Origin: Branchinecta lynchi
Lineage: Eukaryota > Arthropoda > Branchiopoda > Anostraca > Branchinectidae
Assembly (NCBI GenBank): GCA_023053575.1
Contig: JAKZAP010000016.1
Location: 21,222,030-21,286,029 of the forward strand
Length of the DNA stretch: 64,000 nucleotides
Direction: 5' to 3'
Position numbers and translations under genes: made by a program. Position 1 is the stretch's first letter, and every line of letters begins with the position of its first letter. The notes under the pieces are model-generated. The model was not told the DNA's origin and made no database searches. It worked only from the letters and a program-made list of their open reading frames with translations. This document shows, one piece after another, positions 10,484 through 21,182 of the stretch.

Positions 10484-10509
10484 AAATTTCCGACACTAAA
10501 CTACCAATA

Positions 10510-10570
10510 CATGAAACAATCACTGTGAAGGATGAAAATTCGTACATTCAGTGCTTTTTTTAATTTTACC
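10510..10570. repeat. Fragment related to the 182-bp element
   Basis: CACTGTGAAGGATGAAAATT...CATTCAGTGCTTT matches the hairpin part of the element at 8327-8508 with many differences. It adjoins the 5' end of family A copy 2. The remaining 10571-10945 shows no recognisable feature. Confidence 0.4.
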
Positions 10571-10947
10571 TCAACGACAACAACTATGTACCCTATAATT
10601 CTGTAATAAATCTAATAAAATACAACTTAAATATATAATTCAGTATTGTACTCTTCTCCAAACCCTGTCAGTTTTCTCGAATGTTCACTACTGTCCTATC
10701 TCGATATCTTGATTCCCAAATAGGTATACCAAGGGACGATGATTTTTTGCTCAAACCTTTCACAATGGGCTTGCTCCTGCATTAGTTCTCACGTTCAGGT
10801 TCATTTGATTTTTAAAATGAAGTAATAACAAGGAGAACAGTAAAACAACCACAATCCGGTCCCAGTAACAGGGACACCTAGCAAAGTAGCCCCCTCAGCA
10901 AAAATAACAAGAGCTGTAAGAGAATTTGCCACTTGCAAGGCTATTTA

Positions 10948-11640
10948 AAGGTTTAAAGTTTAACTGAAAAGGCAACTTATTTTCGTATCAACTAATTGAA
11001 TACACTGAATTATCTGGATTTTGCTAAGGTATTTTTTGATTTTCCACAATCCGCCCTAGTATAACGTTCATAGTATCTACGCGGTTTTTCAGTGGCCAGT
11101 GGTTGGCTTGTTGAAGCCTGGGGAAGCTTAATGTCTGACTTACGTATTTTTGCATACAAGTACATAAAAGTACCACAAATCCGACAGAGAAATTCCACTA
11201 TTCGAAAAACGATCATTCGTTAATAGTGGAGGAACGAAGCAACGCATTTTTATCGGGTCTTCAAGACTATCTAAGTGAATAAATGATGGGTAGCTAGGAG
11301 CGTGTTCCATCCTACTTACCGTAGTTACTACGCATGACGTCACGAATTCTGGCTTTTTGCCGTCAAGGCTGGAACGATTTTTCTATTTTGCGGCAGGATC
11401 TCACGCCAGGGGCGAATCCGACCAATCACGTACCAGAGATGCGTAGTTACTACGCTTACCACGCTCCCGAGCAAGGTAAGCAAATAGTAACTATTAGTTA
11501 CTATTCCGACAAGGTTGGAACGGTCAGCGTAGTAACTTTTCGTGAGGATGGAACGGAAATAGTAACTAATAGTAACTATTGTTAGAAGGGTGGAACACGC
11601 TCTAGATTGTTATATCTCAGCCCTTTTCATTTAAATTTGA
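10948..11640. mobile_element. Family G element with short inverted ends, copy 1
   Basis: It begins AAGGTTTAAAGTTTAACTGA and ends with the approximate complement (CCCTTTTCATTTAAATTTG). Internal blocks (AATAGTGGAGGAACGAAGCAA, TCGGGTCTTCAAGACT) recur at 14310-14515 and, reversed, at 50925-51385, which define the family. A 305-bp MITE (11298-11602) is inserted in it; the copy at 14460 shows the uninterrupted site (ACTAGATTG). No credible ORF. Confidence 0.6.
11298..11602. mobile_element. 305-bp MITE with TAG target duplication
   Basis: The ends are GAGCGTGTTCCATCC and its near-complement GGGTGGAACACGCTC, flanked by TAG at 11295-11297 and 11603-11605. Comparison with the unfilled family G site near 14468 supports a 3-bp duplication. 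The interior holds near-perfect palindromes (GCGTAGTTACTACGC type) and repeated TAGTAACTAT. A 3-bp duplication fits several DNA transposon superfamilies; I cannot assign one. Confidence 0.7.
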
Positions 11641-11720
11641 ATGAAAAATTGCCACCTTAGCAAAAGCTAAATAATAAGCAATGAACAGCAAATAAAGAAA
11701 CAAATATGTCCAAATATGAA

Positions 11721-12337
11721 ATTTATTTTCTCGCCGGACAGTTAGTTCGGCCGGAATCCGGCCCTAACCGAAGAATTTGTTAAAAATTAAAGTTTCATTT
11801 AAATTTGATAAGATGTTCGATTTGCGGGTAAGAAGACATGCTGAATACGCACATTACAATCATTTTCTCACCGGACGTATAGATCGCTCGGAATCCGGCT
11901 GAAACCGGATAATTTTAAGGTAAAAGTTTAATCTGAAGTTGATTAGAGGCTGGATATAGGGGTAACGAGACATGCTGAATTTGTTTTTGAGCTTTAGTTT
12001 TTTGCCAGACAAGTAACGTAACGAAGTAACGAAGGAAGGAGATATGACGTAGGCTATAGAGTAAACCATATGCTGAGTCCGTATCTGAAAATTTGACAGC
12101 GCAAAACGGATATCTGAATATATCTGAACTTGTTGAAATTGAGCTGGCGTATTCGATTTGCTCTGTCAAACACGAATTTGGTCTTCTTCGAATACTACCA
12201 TTGACCTTAATCTGTTTGTAAATTTTAAAATTAAAAATGTTTAAGAAGTCTGTTGCGAAGACCGAATATCTACAGGACCGAATTGTCGGGAGCAAATACT
12301 AAAATTTTGGGATCCCACCGAAACCTTTGGTCTTGTT
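11721..12337 (-). mobile_element. Family A element, copy 3 (reversed, diverged)
   Basis: The reverse 5' terminus (GGGATCCCACCGAAACC...TCTTGTT) is at 12309-12337. Two to four diverged monomers with CCGGAATCCGGC cores are at 11735-11990. It lacks the 3' unique region and microsatellite. I see no feature in 11641-11720 and none in 12338-12480. Confidence 0.7.
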
Positions 12338-12489
12338 GTTCCCGTGAGGGTAGTAACTACCACAATGAAGAAAAACGTCCTTAAATCCCTGTGATTTGTT
12401 GGTCAGTGACCCAGATGCGTAACAATCTTACAAGAATAGAAATGACTACCTTCACCACAATCTAAAAACATGTGTACCAATGAGGGGCA

Positions 12490-12692
12490 CACATGTATGG
12501 GGGAGACGCCCGGATTTTTGGAATCGGAACAGTCGTTTTTTCCTAAAAAGAGTCGTTTTTTTTTCGTAAAAACAGTGGGTTTTCTGAAAATCAGTCGATT
12601 CTTCGCGAAAACGGTCGCTTTTCTTAAATAGTCGTTTGTTATGCAAAAAGTCGGTAAATACCTTACCCCCCCCCCCTCCCCTCCAAATTTCG
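12490..12692. repeat. Degenerate GTCG-T-run repeat, family H copy 1
   Basis: Irregular units of roughly 20-28 bp built on (A)GTCG(N)TTTT...GAAAA end in a C tract (12664-12689). A similar stretch on the opposite sense is at 48555-48830 beside GGGGGGAGGGG. Non-coding low-complexity repeat. Confidence 0.45.
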
Positions 12693-12767
12693 GTAGTGAC
12701 GCTTCTAATGACCACCAATGAGCTTAAAACTGACATTTCCCCTGTTTTACGGTGATAGGATAGATTT

Positions 12768-13520
12768 CAAAAGCCCACGGGCCATATACACAAACAAACA
12801 AAAACAAAAATATAACTTAAACAATCAGACTCCTTCTTAACTCCAAAGATTTATCTATGTACTCGCCCACTCGAGTAATAACGGTAGGGTTACTATTGCT
12901 CAAAATTTCAAGAAGTGAAAAAATCACACCCTCTAGGTAAATTTTCCTTAAATCAGAAAGTTTCGGGCATCTACGGAGGAAATGGTCCAAATTTTCTTCC
13001 TCCTTCTCACAAAGTGGGCAAGCATACCTCCCATCAGGAACCACACTACCTCTGTCAAAAACCTTCTGCCTGCTCTGAATTGGAAGGCAGTTTGCCCTTA
13101 ATTGGATCCAACGACATAAAACTTTCCCGGGTAGATTGAACTTAAAATACACTTCCTCTCCAAAACAAACTTTTACCACTTGATAATGACTCACTGTTAT
13201 AGAACTATTAACAATACTCTGCTAACACTGGATTTCCTGACCTTCAAAAACCACTCTAATCTGACGTTCTAGATCTTTTGGCAAATCAACACAACCAAGA
13301 CCTTCATTCCATATATATGGCATTCCTACTCGCTCCAGTAACCGCTTTACCTGGAATGGCCAAGAATGTTTCAAACCATTATTCAGCATCTCATCATAAG
13401 CTAACCTAGCTAGTCTATCCTTACTCATATTGATAATTTTTAACCATAATCTAATCATCAGGATAGCCCTACGTAACTTTAAAGAATATAATATAATATA
13501 TCTATTGCCTGCCAAAACAT
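12768..13520 (-). pseudogene. 5'-truncated LINE, C-terminal zinc-binding tail
   Basis: Two minus-strand open frames (13515-13222, then 13194-12817) read as one interrupted protein tail. The first has LKLRRAILMIRLWLKIIN, a feature of the post-RT region. The second has the block RWIQLRANCLPIQSR and CPLCEKEEENLDHFLRRC. That is a C-x2-C...H...C arrangement typical of the C-terminal putative zinc knuckle of LINE ORF2. A stop and short gap near 13195-13221 break the frame. The 3' end is A/C-rich (TTTG-type units in the minus sense) near 12780. No RT motifs remain. Confidence 0.75.
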
Positions 13521-14009
13521 GTATGAAGGGGCAGAAATGAAAACTGAAAGAAAAAAAAAAATCAGTTTAACGCGGAGATATACAACGGGCGGAATAAACA
13601 CAGTATTCAACTGTTAGGCATAATTTCCTGTTGGGTGATCTAGGGTCCGGAACTTATTTTGGAAATATACAGCTCTCATAGGAACAGCCCCAGCCGGGTC
13701 TATCCGACCTAATGTTCTGATCACATACTAGTTACTGGATCAGGATTCTAGCCCAAGCAAGTTCTTCGCATACTGAAAGTAATCACACGCAGCTTTATCT
13801 GTCTTGAGTGAAACATTTCCAAAACAGCCAGATGCGGACAAAAATTTGGTAGAACAAACGCGCTATACAACCGGTCTAGATGACAATTTCCCCTAACCCT
13901 TCTGACACTCTCTTTACACCAGAAATACATTCCTGGAGAATGAGTATAATTATGCAATATTTTAACTCAGCTGCCCGAGCTTGAAGATCATGCTCGCTCA
14001 AAAGCTCTA

Positions 14010-14208
14010 AGCGGTCTTTCTGAATGTGTATGTACATTTGATATACTGTGCCGTTTGCTGAATGTTCGATTTTTCGTGTTTTGTATATATGTTTATATGA
14101 GATTTTCTTGTTAGTTTATTTTCTATTTTATTTTTTTCTCGTTTTTTATTTACTCCGCCCATTCCTCTTTTGTTGTTTGGCGGGCTATAAATAAAATTCA
14201 TTCATTCA
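14010..14208. repeat. T-rich stretch ending in (ATTC)n, possible LINE 3' end
   Basis: The plus sense ends GGGCTATAAATAAAATTCATTCATTCAT, a short ATTC microsatellite after a possible AATAAA signal, as seen at LINE 3' ends. The upstream region 13521-14009 contains scattered short open stretches on the minus strand but nothing I can identify. Confidence 0.25.
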
Positions 14209-14309
14209 TACACACAACGAAGTTTTCTAAAGGTATCGTCAGTAACAAGTGAACACATAGCCTTGAGTGATGTACCGATTGGAACAAAAAAACAATCATA
14301 GATCTTTCT

Positions 14310-14515
14310 CGTAAGGCATACATAAAAAATACAAGCGCATAGAGGTACGACAAATCACACGGAAATTCGACGATTTGAAAATCGACTATTCGTGAATAGC
14401 GGAACAACGAAGTAACTCATTTTCAGCGGGTCTTCACCCCAATCTAACTGGATAAGTGATGGATAACTAGATTGTCCTATCCCAGCCCTTTTCGGTTAAA
14501 CTTTGTATATTTTTA
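14310..14515. mobile_element. Family G element, partial copy 2
   Basis: It shares GAATAGCGGAACAACGAAG, AGCGGGTCTTCA and the terminal CCCTTTTCGGTTAAACTTTG with family G copy 1. Only the right half is recognisable. It shows the intact CTAGATTG site that is occupied by a MITE in copy 1. Confidence 0.55.
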
Positions 14516-14554
14516 TTAAATATAACTCGTTACTCGTTGGTTAGCATTGAAGTC

Positions 14555-14790
14555 AGTTCCAAAACTGACACCGGTTTACTCCAGGTCACAGCGTTATTCT
14601 CGAAGCTTTGTGCCGAGTTTTGTTCGTACTTTTAACAATTCGTAACTTGTGCGTTTTATCCTATTCTTTTTGTTTTTCTCGTTGACAAATCTTTCTTGTA
14701 TTAACTGTTTGACTAAAAGATACCATATTTGGGCTATGCCTATGAGAGACTGTATCTTGTTTACATTAAATGATTTGATTTGATTTGATT
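14555..14790 (+). mobile_element. LINE family K, 3' fragment (+)
   Basis: This holds the last 29 codons of a CR1-type ORF2 (PKLTPVYSRSQRYSRSFVPS, ending FNNS and a stop at about 14642) and the whole 3' UTR, ending in (TGATT)n at 14771-14790. It is almost identical to the reverse complement of 19508-19740. The flanking ATTGAAGTC at 14546-14554 and 14788-14796 is a probable target duplication, although its first bases overlap the tail. Severe 5' truncation is the normal result of target-primed insertion. I see nothing in 14797-15714. Confidence 0.8.
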
Positions 14791-15714
14791 GAAGTCTTCT
14801 TGTATGAACGTTAACTGTATTTGTTCCTGGCTTCTGGAAAAATAATTGAGTGGACAGTTGAACCTGCTTAGCGACCTTTGTGTTCCCACATCAGTTGGGG
14901 AAGCTGTACAGTTTTCATACCCTCAGGTCCTCTCGAAATTATAATTGATTTATCTTCATAACTTCAAAATAATAACGTAAGTGTATGAGTGGGAGGGATG
15001 TGTTGACGTCCCGGGTTCCTAATTGCCGAGCAGAAAGTTCCGGTCCTGATCTTTAAAGTGTAATTTGGTACTCAGTCGACCGGGAAATCTGGAGCCTCAA
15101 GTCCCAACGGTAAGTGAATGCAAGGGCGTCGCAAGTGTATTTTCGTTGGGGTGGGGGTGCAAAGCCAAAATTTTTACCGAATTTAAAAAAAAAAATATAC
15201 TGAATCCTAGAAACTGAGAGTTTGAGCTTTAAATTATTGATCAGAAAGGATTATGTACAAAGACTAAAATCGTAGCAGCTTCTATTTATTCTACCCAAGA
15301 CACAATTAAATCGAGCACCGCAGGCGACAATTTGAAAATTGTTTCTCATACAAATTTTATCTTTTACCGTAGACTAAACACCAAAATCCTAGGAATCTCC
15401 AGAAACCGGATGGAGTGACTTTGCGGCAGCGGCATCAGCTATTGTAAGGCTAGTCAGTCCTTCCCATGATCACATAAAGTGGTCGCCACGTATTTTTTCA
15501 AGTTCTATTTTTCCTGCCAAATTTAGCTACTTCCATCCAGATCCTAACGAAAAGCACCGATTCTCAAAGAAAAGCGCCGCAGCATATTTACAACAAACAT
15601 TTATGATCAGTGCGTGTTTTTGGGGTCCAAAATAAAATCAAGGACTACCGATGAAATCATATATCAGTCCTTTTGGCTGCGACAAGTGCTTCACTCGACC
15701 TGTTCGAGTTTCGA

Positions 15715-16190
15715 GGGTCGTAGTAATATTACCAAATAATTACCGAATCCTGGCAATTATACCGAATAAATTACTGAATTCCAGCTATTATACCGAATAA
15801 TCTTAAGCCGATAATATTCGTGATTCTGGATAACTACCGAATCGCGGTTACTGTACCGAAAAGTTTTGGTATCGAAAATCTACCGAATAATAGTCGTATT
15901 CGTTTGAATTCCGTCGAAACTGGAACTAGAGTCCGGATTCGTGGTAACTATCAAATCCTGGAAAATTATACCGAATAAATTACCGAATCCCGATCCTGAT
16001 ACCGAATAATTTTGGAGCGATGCCCCATTCGGGATTCTGTTTAACTACCGAATCTCCATAAATATACCGAGTAGTTCTGGCATCGAAAAATTACCAACTA
16101 ATTGCTGCAAATTCGCTCACCAAATTCGTGATAACTATACCGAATTCTGGCAGTTTAACTGAATCTCGATCATTAAATTTGAAGAATCTC
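15715..16190. repeat. Degenerate ACCGAATAAT tandem repeat
   Basis: Words such as TTATACCGAATAAATTACC and ACTACCGAATC recur about every 25-35 bp through this stretch, with CCGAAT occurring more than ten times. It looks like an old, decayed minisatellite. No ORF. Confidence 0.5.
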
Positions 16191-16201
16191 TCAAAGATCT
16201 T

Positions 16202-16516
16202 TCAGGCTTGACCCTGAAGAGGATCCTTGCCAATTATAGCTCTAATCAAATTCAGCTGACGTATCCGTTTAGCACTGTTACTGATGATGTGCAGTAACCT
16301 TGGGTAGATGGAATATTTAAACTTGGGTCTTATTTTTATCATGGAAATATTATGACCATCAGTTTCTAAAATTTGTTCCTGAGTTCTTCCAGCCCATTCC
16401 TCCAGAAGTAGCTTTAAACTATTACCTCTAGTACTCTCGAACGACCATGAATGGGACCCTCGTGTTGAAACTATTACTAAACTATTTTTCCCCCCGCTAT
16501 CCCTCTCAAAGCACAT
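16202..16516 (-). CDS. Unidentified 104-residue ORF
   Basis: An ATG-initiated open frame of 104 codons. Its composition is protein-like, with a basic C-terminal region (SAKRIRQLNLIRAI), but I recognise no family. It lies directly beside the decayed ACCGAAT repeat, and no splice context is evident. It may be a transposon remnant or chance. Confidence 0.2.
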   Translation of the reverse strand: MCFERDSGGKNSLVIVSTRGSHSWSFESTRGNSLKLLLEEWAGRTQEQILETDGHNISMIKIRPKFKYSIYPRLLHIISNSAKRIRQLNLIRAIIGKDPLQGQA

Positions 16517-16826
16517 GGTAAAATTTTCATCCCCCTGTCAGATTTGTTGAAACTTTATACGCCCAATTCTCGAATATGTTGCATTTTTGTCACACCCATT
16601 CATTTTTCATTCACACCCACTCATGATCCTCCCAAAAGCTGCCTCTCCCCCGCACCCGAAAAATCCCAGAAAGTCCCCAAATAAACACGTGTAATTTGCA
16701 TTCCGAAAGATACAGGAAAATCTTCGTTCCATTTTTCGTGACCCTGTTTAGCCTAATTCTCAAACCCAAAAACGAATTTGATTTCTTCCATATGAATTTA
16801 TATTTTTGGTTTTGTTTTAAGTCGTA

Positions 16827-16830
<4 letters not shown>

Positions 16831-16858
<28 letters not shown>
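16831..16858. repeat. (TA)14 microsatellite
   Basis: An uninterrupted AT dinucleotide run of 28 bp. The surrounding 16517-17142 shows no other recognised feature. Confidence 0.9.
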
Positions 16859-16860
<2 letters not shown>

Positions 16861-17145
16861 CTATATACTGTCATCTATAAATCCCCTGTAAATATTGAAT
16901 TGGTAATGTTTTTTTAAACGGTTATCCGTATGTTGACGAAAAATCAAAATTCGTGCTGAATTGTGAAATTTGTTTTCAGCTCAAAATCTATTCTACTATA
17001 ACATTAATTTCTGCGGGGTTTATTTGTATGTAATATACATTATGTGTAAACGCATTGTTCTATATTATTCGTCTATATTAGCCTAATATGTAAATATGTT
17101 TGGATTCTCTGCGGTTTGCTCTAACGCAAATACCACACGAGACGG

Positions 17146-17325
17146 ATAAATAGACTTGAATCCCGTTCTGATATTGCGTAGATTTCCCATACTTTGAGCT
17201 TCTGTCGCGTCTTCGCTAAAGCAGCACAAGTTCAAGTTCAGTTTTTTTAATTTTACACAAAAATACAAATACATATACAAGCACTGTGGAGAACAAAAAT
17301 TCGAACATGCAGTGCTTATCAAGAA
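17146..17325. mobile_element. 182-bp dispersed element, copy 2
   Basis: Nearly identical to 8327-8508 over the whole length, including AGCACTG...CAGTGCT and the block GATATTGCGTAGATTTCCC. The high identity suggests recent movement. At this site I could not find the long flanking repeat seen at copy 1, and the sequence continues with TTTTACCATAATAACAACAA, which is also related to the fragment after 10552. Confidence 0.65.
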
Positions 17326-17572
17326 TTTTACCATAATAACAACAACTACGTATAAAATGACCTGCGATCTGCCAAATAAATAAATAAAAACTAACCTCTT
17401 GTGAAAAATAAACAAAAATGACAAACCATTTGACATTAGTAAGCGAGAATACGTACATCATAAACCAACCATACACGAAACAATCATTCAATTAACCATC
17501 CACACTCTAATAAACAAATTCTTATATAGTAAATTTCATAATAAATTATATTGCAAACATAATATAACTATT

Positions 17573-17839
17573 TTAATTTTTTGAAATTAAGATTGAGTAG
17601 TCCTTTGAGTCGGGACCTGATAAGCAATGGGCTTCCTTCCAACCATTCTGAAACATCATTTTTATATTTTCCCACACAGATGGTATTGTATATCGTAGAG
17701 AAAATCTGGATCTTTCACACTTAATTTTAGCAGGGAACGATAATGTAATGACTCGCCATTCAGGGGGCTTGTCAATAAGAGATTTCTGATGCGCTCTTGA
17801 CCGAGCGTCAGATAGTTCGAGAAAAACCCGCGGGGACAA
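17573..17839 (-). pseudogene. Possible LINE C-terminal fragment
   Basis: An 88-codon reading contains CERSRFSLRYTIPSVWENIK, which resembles the near-terminal block of Jockey-type ORF2 proteins (RF..R...P..WN.L). It overlaps the left arm of the 31-bp inverted repeat. Short and unsupported by other motifs. Confidence 0.3.
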
Positions 17840-18145
17840 AATACCCGACTATCCAGATAGATAAAATTTTTCGCCCGACTATCCAGATAGACAAAATTTT
17901 TCGCAGCTGTTGTGCTGAACTAGGAATATTTCTCTGTAATGGAAGAGGATCCTGGATCTTTTGTCCCAGCTTAGGTACCTGGTGGCATGCTGAATAGTCC
18001 TGACTTGTGCCAACAAATTTTGTCTATCTGAGCAAGAACGCCGATTCGACCCAAGCGGAATTTTTGGAAACTAGGTGAGGCTCGGGCAACATAGCAACAT
18101 AGAAGCATAGGAAATGACAAGCCCCCTGAATGGCGAGTCATTACA
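17744..18145. repeat. Element bounded by a 31-bp perfect inverted repeat
   Basis: TGTAATGACTCGCCATTC at 17744 continues to 17774, and its exact complement lies at 18115-18145. The 340-bp interior carries a 30-bp direct repeat (CCCGACTATCCAGATAGA at 17844 and 17874). It could be a non-autonomous DNA transposon or a local inverted duplication. I see nothing in 18146-18884. Confidence 0.5.
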
Positions 18146-18884
18146 GGAAATGTATGGGTCCCTAATTTTAGGGACAAGATTTGTGTACCTCAGTGTGATA
18201 GGCTTACGCCTAGATGCGAAAGTGGTATTGGTGCTCCGTCGGTTGGTAGATACTTGCTGTTGAGCATCAGTTAAAAGAAACAGAGCAGAAATCTGCATCG
18301 CTGAGTCATTCCCATAAACAATTTGTATCGTGACACATGCATTTCTAAAGGCACCAATCCCAATCGGTATGTGCCTTATGTATCTGTATGCATTGTCATT
18401 ACGAGCTACTTCTAAAACCAAACATCATTCTTAAGATAGAAATCAAATAATACACTTCGCACGCGCACTGTTACCTCAAAAGGCCGCTGATCTTGATAAG
18501 CGCGGGCTTTTCAAAGTCGGGAGCGCATGCTTGTAGCTCGATCCGATATCGTGCGGTATAACTCATGTTAGGTTGGGTATTTGACAGATCTCATTTGAGT
18601 ACAAAAGGGCCCGGCCTTTTTTCTTATTCGGTAAAGTGGCTGAAATGGATTGCTTCGAACCCTTTTAAGCTTTATTTGCTTGCCAGAAAAGAAGTATCTT
18701 CCATTTAAGGACTGTCAGAACGATAAGAGTGCCAGACGACCGGTTCGACATTATATTATTAAATTTACTAGAACAAAGTAACAGAAAACATTCTACTACA
18801 TAAAGACTCGTTAAGCCGAAGCTGACCGCGGATCATTAAAGCGCTATGCTTTAGTTTTATCACATGCTTCCACACGTATGGTGG

Positions 18885-19068
18885 GTTTACACACTGCATA
18901 AAATCCGAGCGTATTTTAAGCACGTTTCGAGCTTGAAAATATTTCTAGCAATACGAACGTATTTGGGAAATCGGTCCGTTTTGTATCTAAATACGTCCGT
19001 ATTGCTAGAAATCTTTTCAAGCTCAAAACGTGCGTAAAATACGCTCGGATTTTACGCAGTGTGTAAAT
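18885..19068. mobile_element. 184-bp palindromic MITE
   Basis: Almost the whole element is one hairpin: TTTACACACTGCATAAAATC on the left pairs with its complement ending at 19067, and the arms extend about 75 bp each with few mismatches around a short centre near 18975. The outer GGTGGG and GGACC may extend the ends. The target duplication is not resolved. I see nothing in 19069-19505. Confidence 0.65.
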
Positions 19069-19507
19069 GGACCAATATACATTTATGACTTCCACTAGAT
19101 AGCGCTTAAAAAATATGGGGGTTTCTTGTAATCGCTTATCATTGACTCTGCGGCGTATCGGCAGAGAAGAGGATTGAGAGATCATGAGCAGACTGCAATT
19201 AGGGGTCAATTAGGGTTTCTGTAACACAATTATATACGCTGTTTTGCTCTAATTGATCTCCTGAATTAAAACGACAGCATTCAGAATTAGATGTATTTTG
19301 TTATTTTTCTTTTTTCTACTTTTGCAACCTAAAAAGCCAGGGAATGAGCCCAGTGTGACCAAGCTCTCAGAGCATGGTACTGCAAGGCGCGGTAATTCAA
19401 AAACTCTCGGCCATGTACGAAAATTAATCTTTTGTGAAGCTGAGTGACGACAGTGCCATGGCTGCTAAAATAAACCGTCTCTGTAGCTGGCAGATTGCTC
19501 TGTAGTG

Positions 19508-20205
19508 TCAAATCAAATCAAATCATTTAATGTAAACAAGATACAGTCTCTCATAGGCATAGCCCAAATATGGTATCTTTTAGTCAAACAGTTAATACAA
19601 GAAAGATTTGTCAACGAGAAAAACAAAAAGAATAGGATAAAACGCACAAGTTACGAATTGTTAAAAGTACGAACAAAACTCGGCACAAAGCTTCGAGAAT
19701 AACGCTGTGACCTGGAGTAAACCGGTGTCAGTTTTGGAACTTTCGCAGCCGCCTCTCTGGGGAGTCGGGATCTGAGGGGGACAAAGGGAGGCGGGAGGAA
19801 GTTCTTGTAGATGGGGTGGAGGAGGAGGGTTGAGCCAAATTTTAGGCACAGTTTCTCTCGACGGACAAAAAGGGGGTCAAGTTTGTATTCTTTTAGATAA
19901 AAAGAGTAAGGCAGTGGGGAACCTCCGTAGAGGATTTGTAGAGACCTCTTCTGAACCCGTTCAATTTTATCACTTTCTTCTTTTGTAAGAGCGAAATGCC
20001 AAACAGGACATGCATATTCTACTAGTGGGCGGATGAACATGCAGAAAATTAATTTTAGTTTATCCTTAGGAACCCGGAATTTCTTTAGAGTCTTCAGCAT
20101 TTGGATAGCACCATTTGCCTTTTTTACAATCAATCTTGTGTTTTCATGCCAAGTTAGATCAGAACTATTATCTGATGAAACTATTTGTGTTGTTTGTAGT
20201 TTTCT
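19508..20205 (-). pseudogene. LINE family K, 5'-truncated copy
   Basis: The minus-strand reading starts at about the post-RT region (SSDLTWHENT) and runs through LVEYACPVWHFALTKEESDK and PSFVRTFNNS to a stop at 19651. A 3' UTR follows and ends in (TGATT)n at 19508-19525. The protein is colinear with residues about 833-1004 of the full-length ORF2 at 24321-27335, but the two differ at many residues and in their 3' UTRs, so they are related subfamilies. The 160-codon C-terminal part is intact. The catalytic RT region is missing. Confidence 0.85.
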
Positions 20206-20511
20206 TTCCTGGATGAAGAGTTACAACACTGCCAAAAATGTACAAATATAACCGACCTAACTGCAGCTGATTCCAGAGCTTACAAGGAATTCTCAGTTAG
20301 CACCGTTTATATGAACATTTGTCAACAATACAAATAATCCGGAATATATAATAGTAACGAATAGATAAGAAAAAATAAACTCCGCTTATATTTGTCGAAG
20401 CTAGTAAATCGGAGTATGGCAGCTAAAAATAATCCGTCTATTTCGAAACCCTTCTGCAGCCCTTCTGTCGTTCCACGTCAACGCTTATTATATCGGCAAG
20501 TAATAAGATCC

Positions 20512-20912
20512 GATGTTGGGTATGATAAGATAGATATGATAAGATAAGATTTAATTGCACAAAAAAGCCAAAAGGCCATGGCAAAAAAAAAACAATAAAA
20601 AAAACAACGATCTATAAAGTAACCTACGTACTCTAGCATAATTTTCGGTGTCGAAAAGTCACCCTGAGGAATCTTGCCAGCCTCCTCACATCATCAAACT
20701 AACGGCTACCAATTGTACTACACATCCATTTCTCATCGAACAGCCTCACCCATTATCCAAACACTTCATTCCTCAGCTCTCTTAATTCTTCACATTCACA
20801 CATGACATATGCACCACACTTTCTTTCTCATCTCCACACATTGGACACGGACCAGAACGTTTGGAAGAACTTCCAATATAGGTTCTGCGTCTCCCAAGCG
20901 GTAAAATAGATG
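20512..20912 (-). pseudogene. 5'-truncated LINE, C-terminal tail with (TCTTA)n end
   Basis: The minus-strand reading has LGRRRTYIGSSSKRSGPCP, then CPMCGDEKESVVH, a C-x2-C...H...C tail. Further coding remnants, broken by stops and frameshifts, follow (RLARFLRVTF near 20660). It ends in TCTTATCTTATCATATC-type units at 20512-20550, a microsatellite 3' end typical of LINEs. A family E fragment adjoins its 5' side. Confidence 0.6.
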
Positions 20913-20918
20913 GCAGAT

Positions 20919-20963
20919 AGGGCCGTATCCAGGGGCGGGGGTTAGGGGGTTGACCCCCCCCCC
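20919..20963. mobile_element. hAT-type MITE, family E fragment (copy 3)
   Basis: GGCCGTATCCAGGGGCGGGG, then TTAGGGGGTTGACCC and a C run. Only the left end survives. The right TIR and target duplication are missing. Confidence 0.6.
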
Positions 20964-21084
20964 TCAGCAAAAAAAGGCGTAACGATATATTGGCCAAAAT
21001 AAGCTGTCGAGGAATCTGCTGATTTCTCATGTAACATTGTTTAAAGGGGGGTAATGTGTCGTCATGATTGTTTGATCTGCCCAT

Positions 21085-21182
21085 GGAACTTTAAGGAGTC
21101 TGGCCCGGATATCTACAATATCCGATTGTCTGGATCAAAGATGAACTTTTTGGGATTCCGTCGAAACCTTTGCTCTAGCGAT
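21085..21182 (-). mobile_element. Family A 5'-end fragment (diverged)
   Basis: AAGGAGTCTGGCCCGG...TTTTTGGGATTCCGTCGAAA matches the reversed 5' terminus of family A with several differences. No monomers are attached. I see nothing else in 20964-21084 or 21183-21870. Confidence 0.5.

Noticed and set aside
18640..18670. A GGGTTCGAAGCAATCC-like B-box (minus strand) suggesting a tRNA or SINE
   Set aside because: No A box, acceptor stem or anticodon arm can be built around it.
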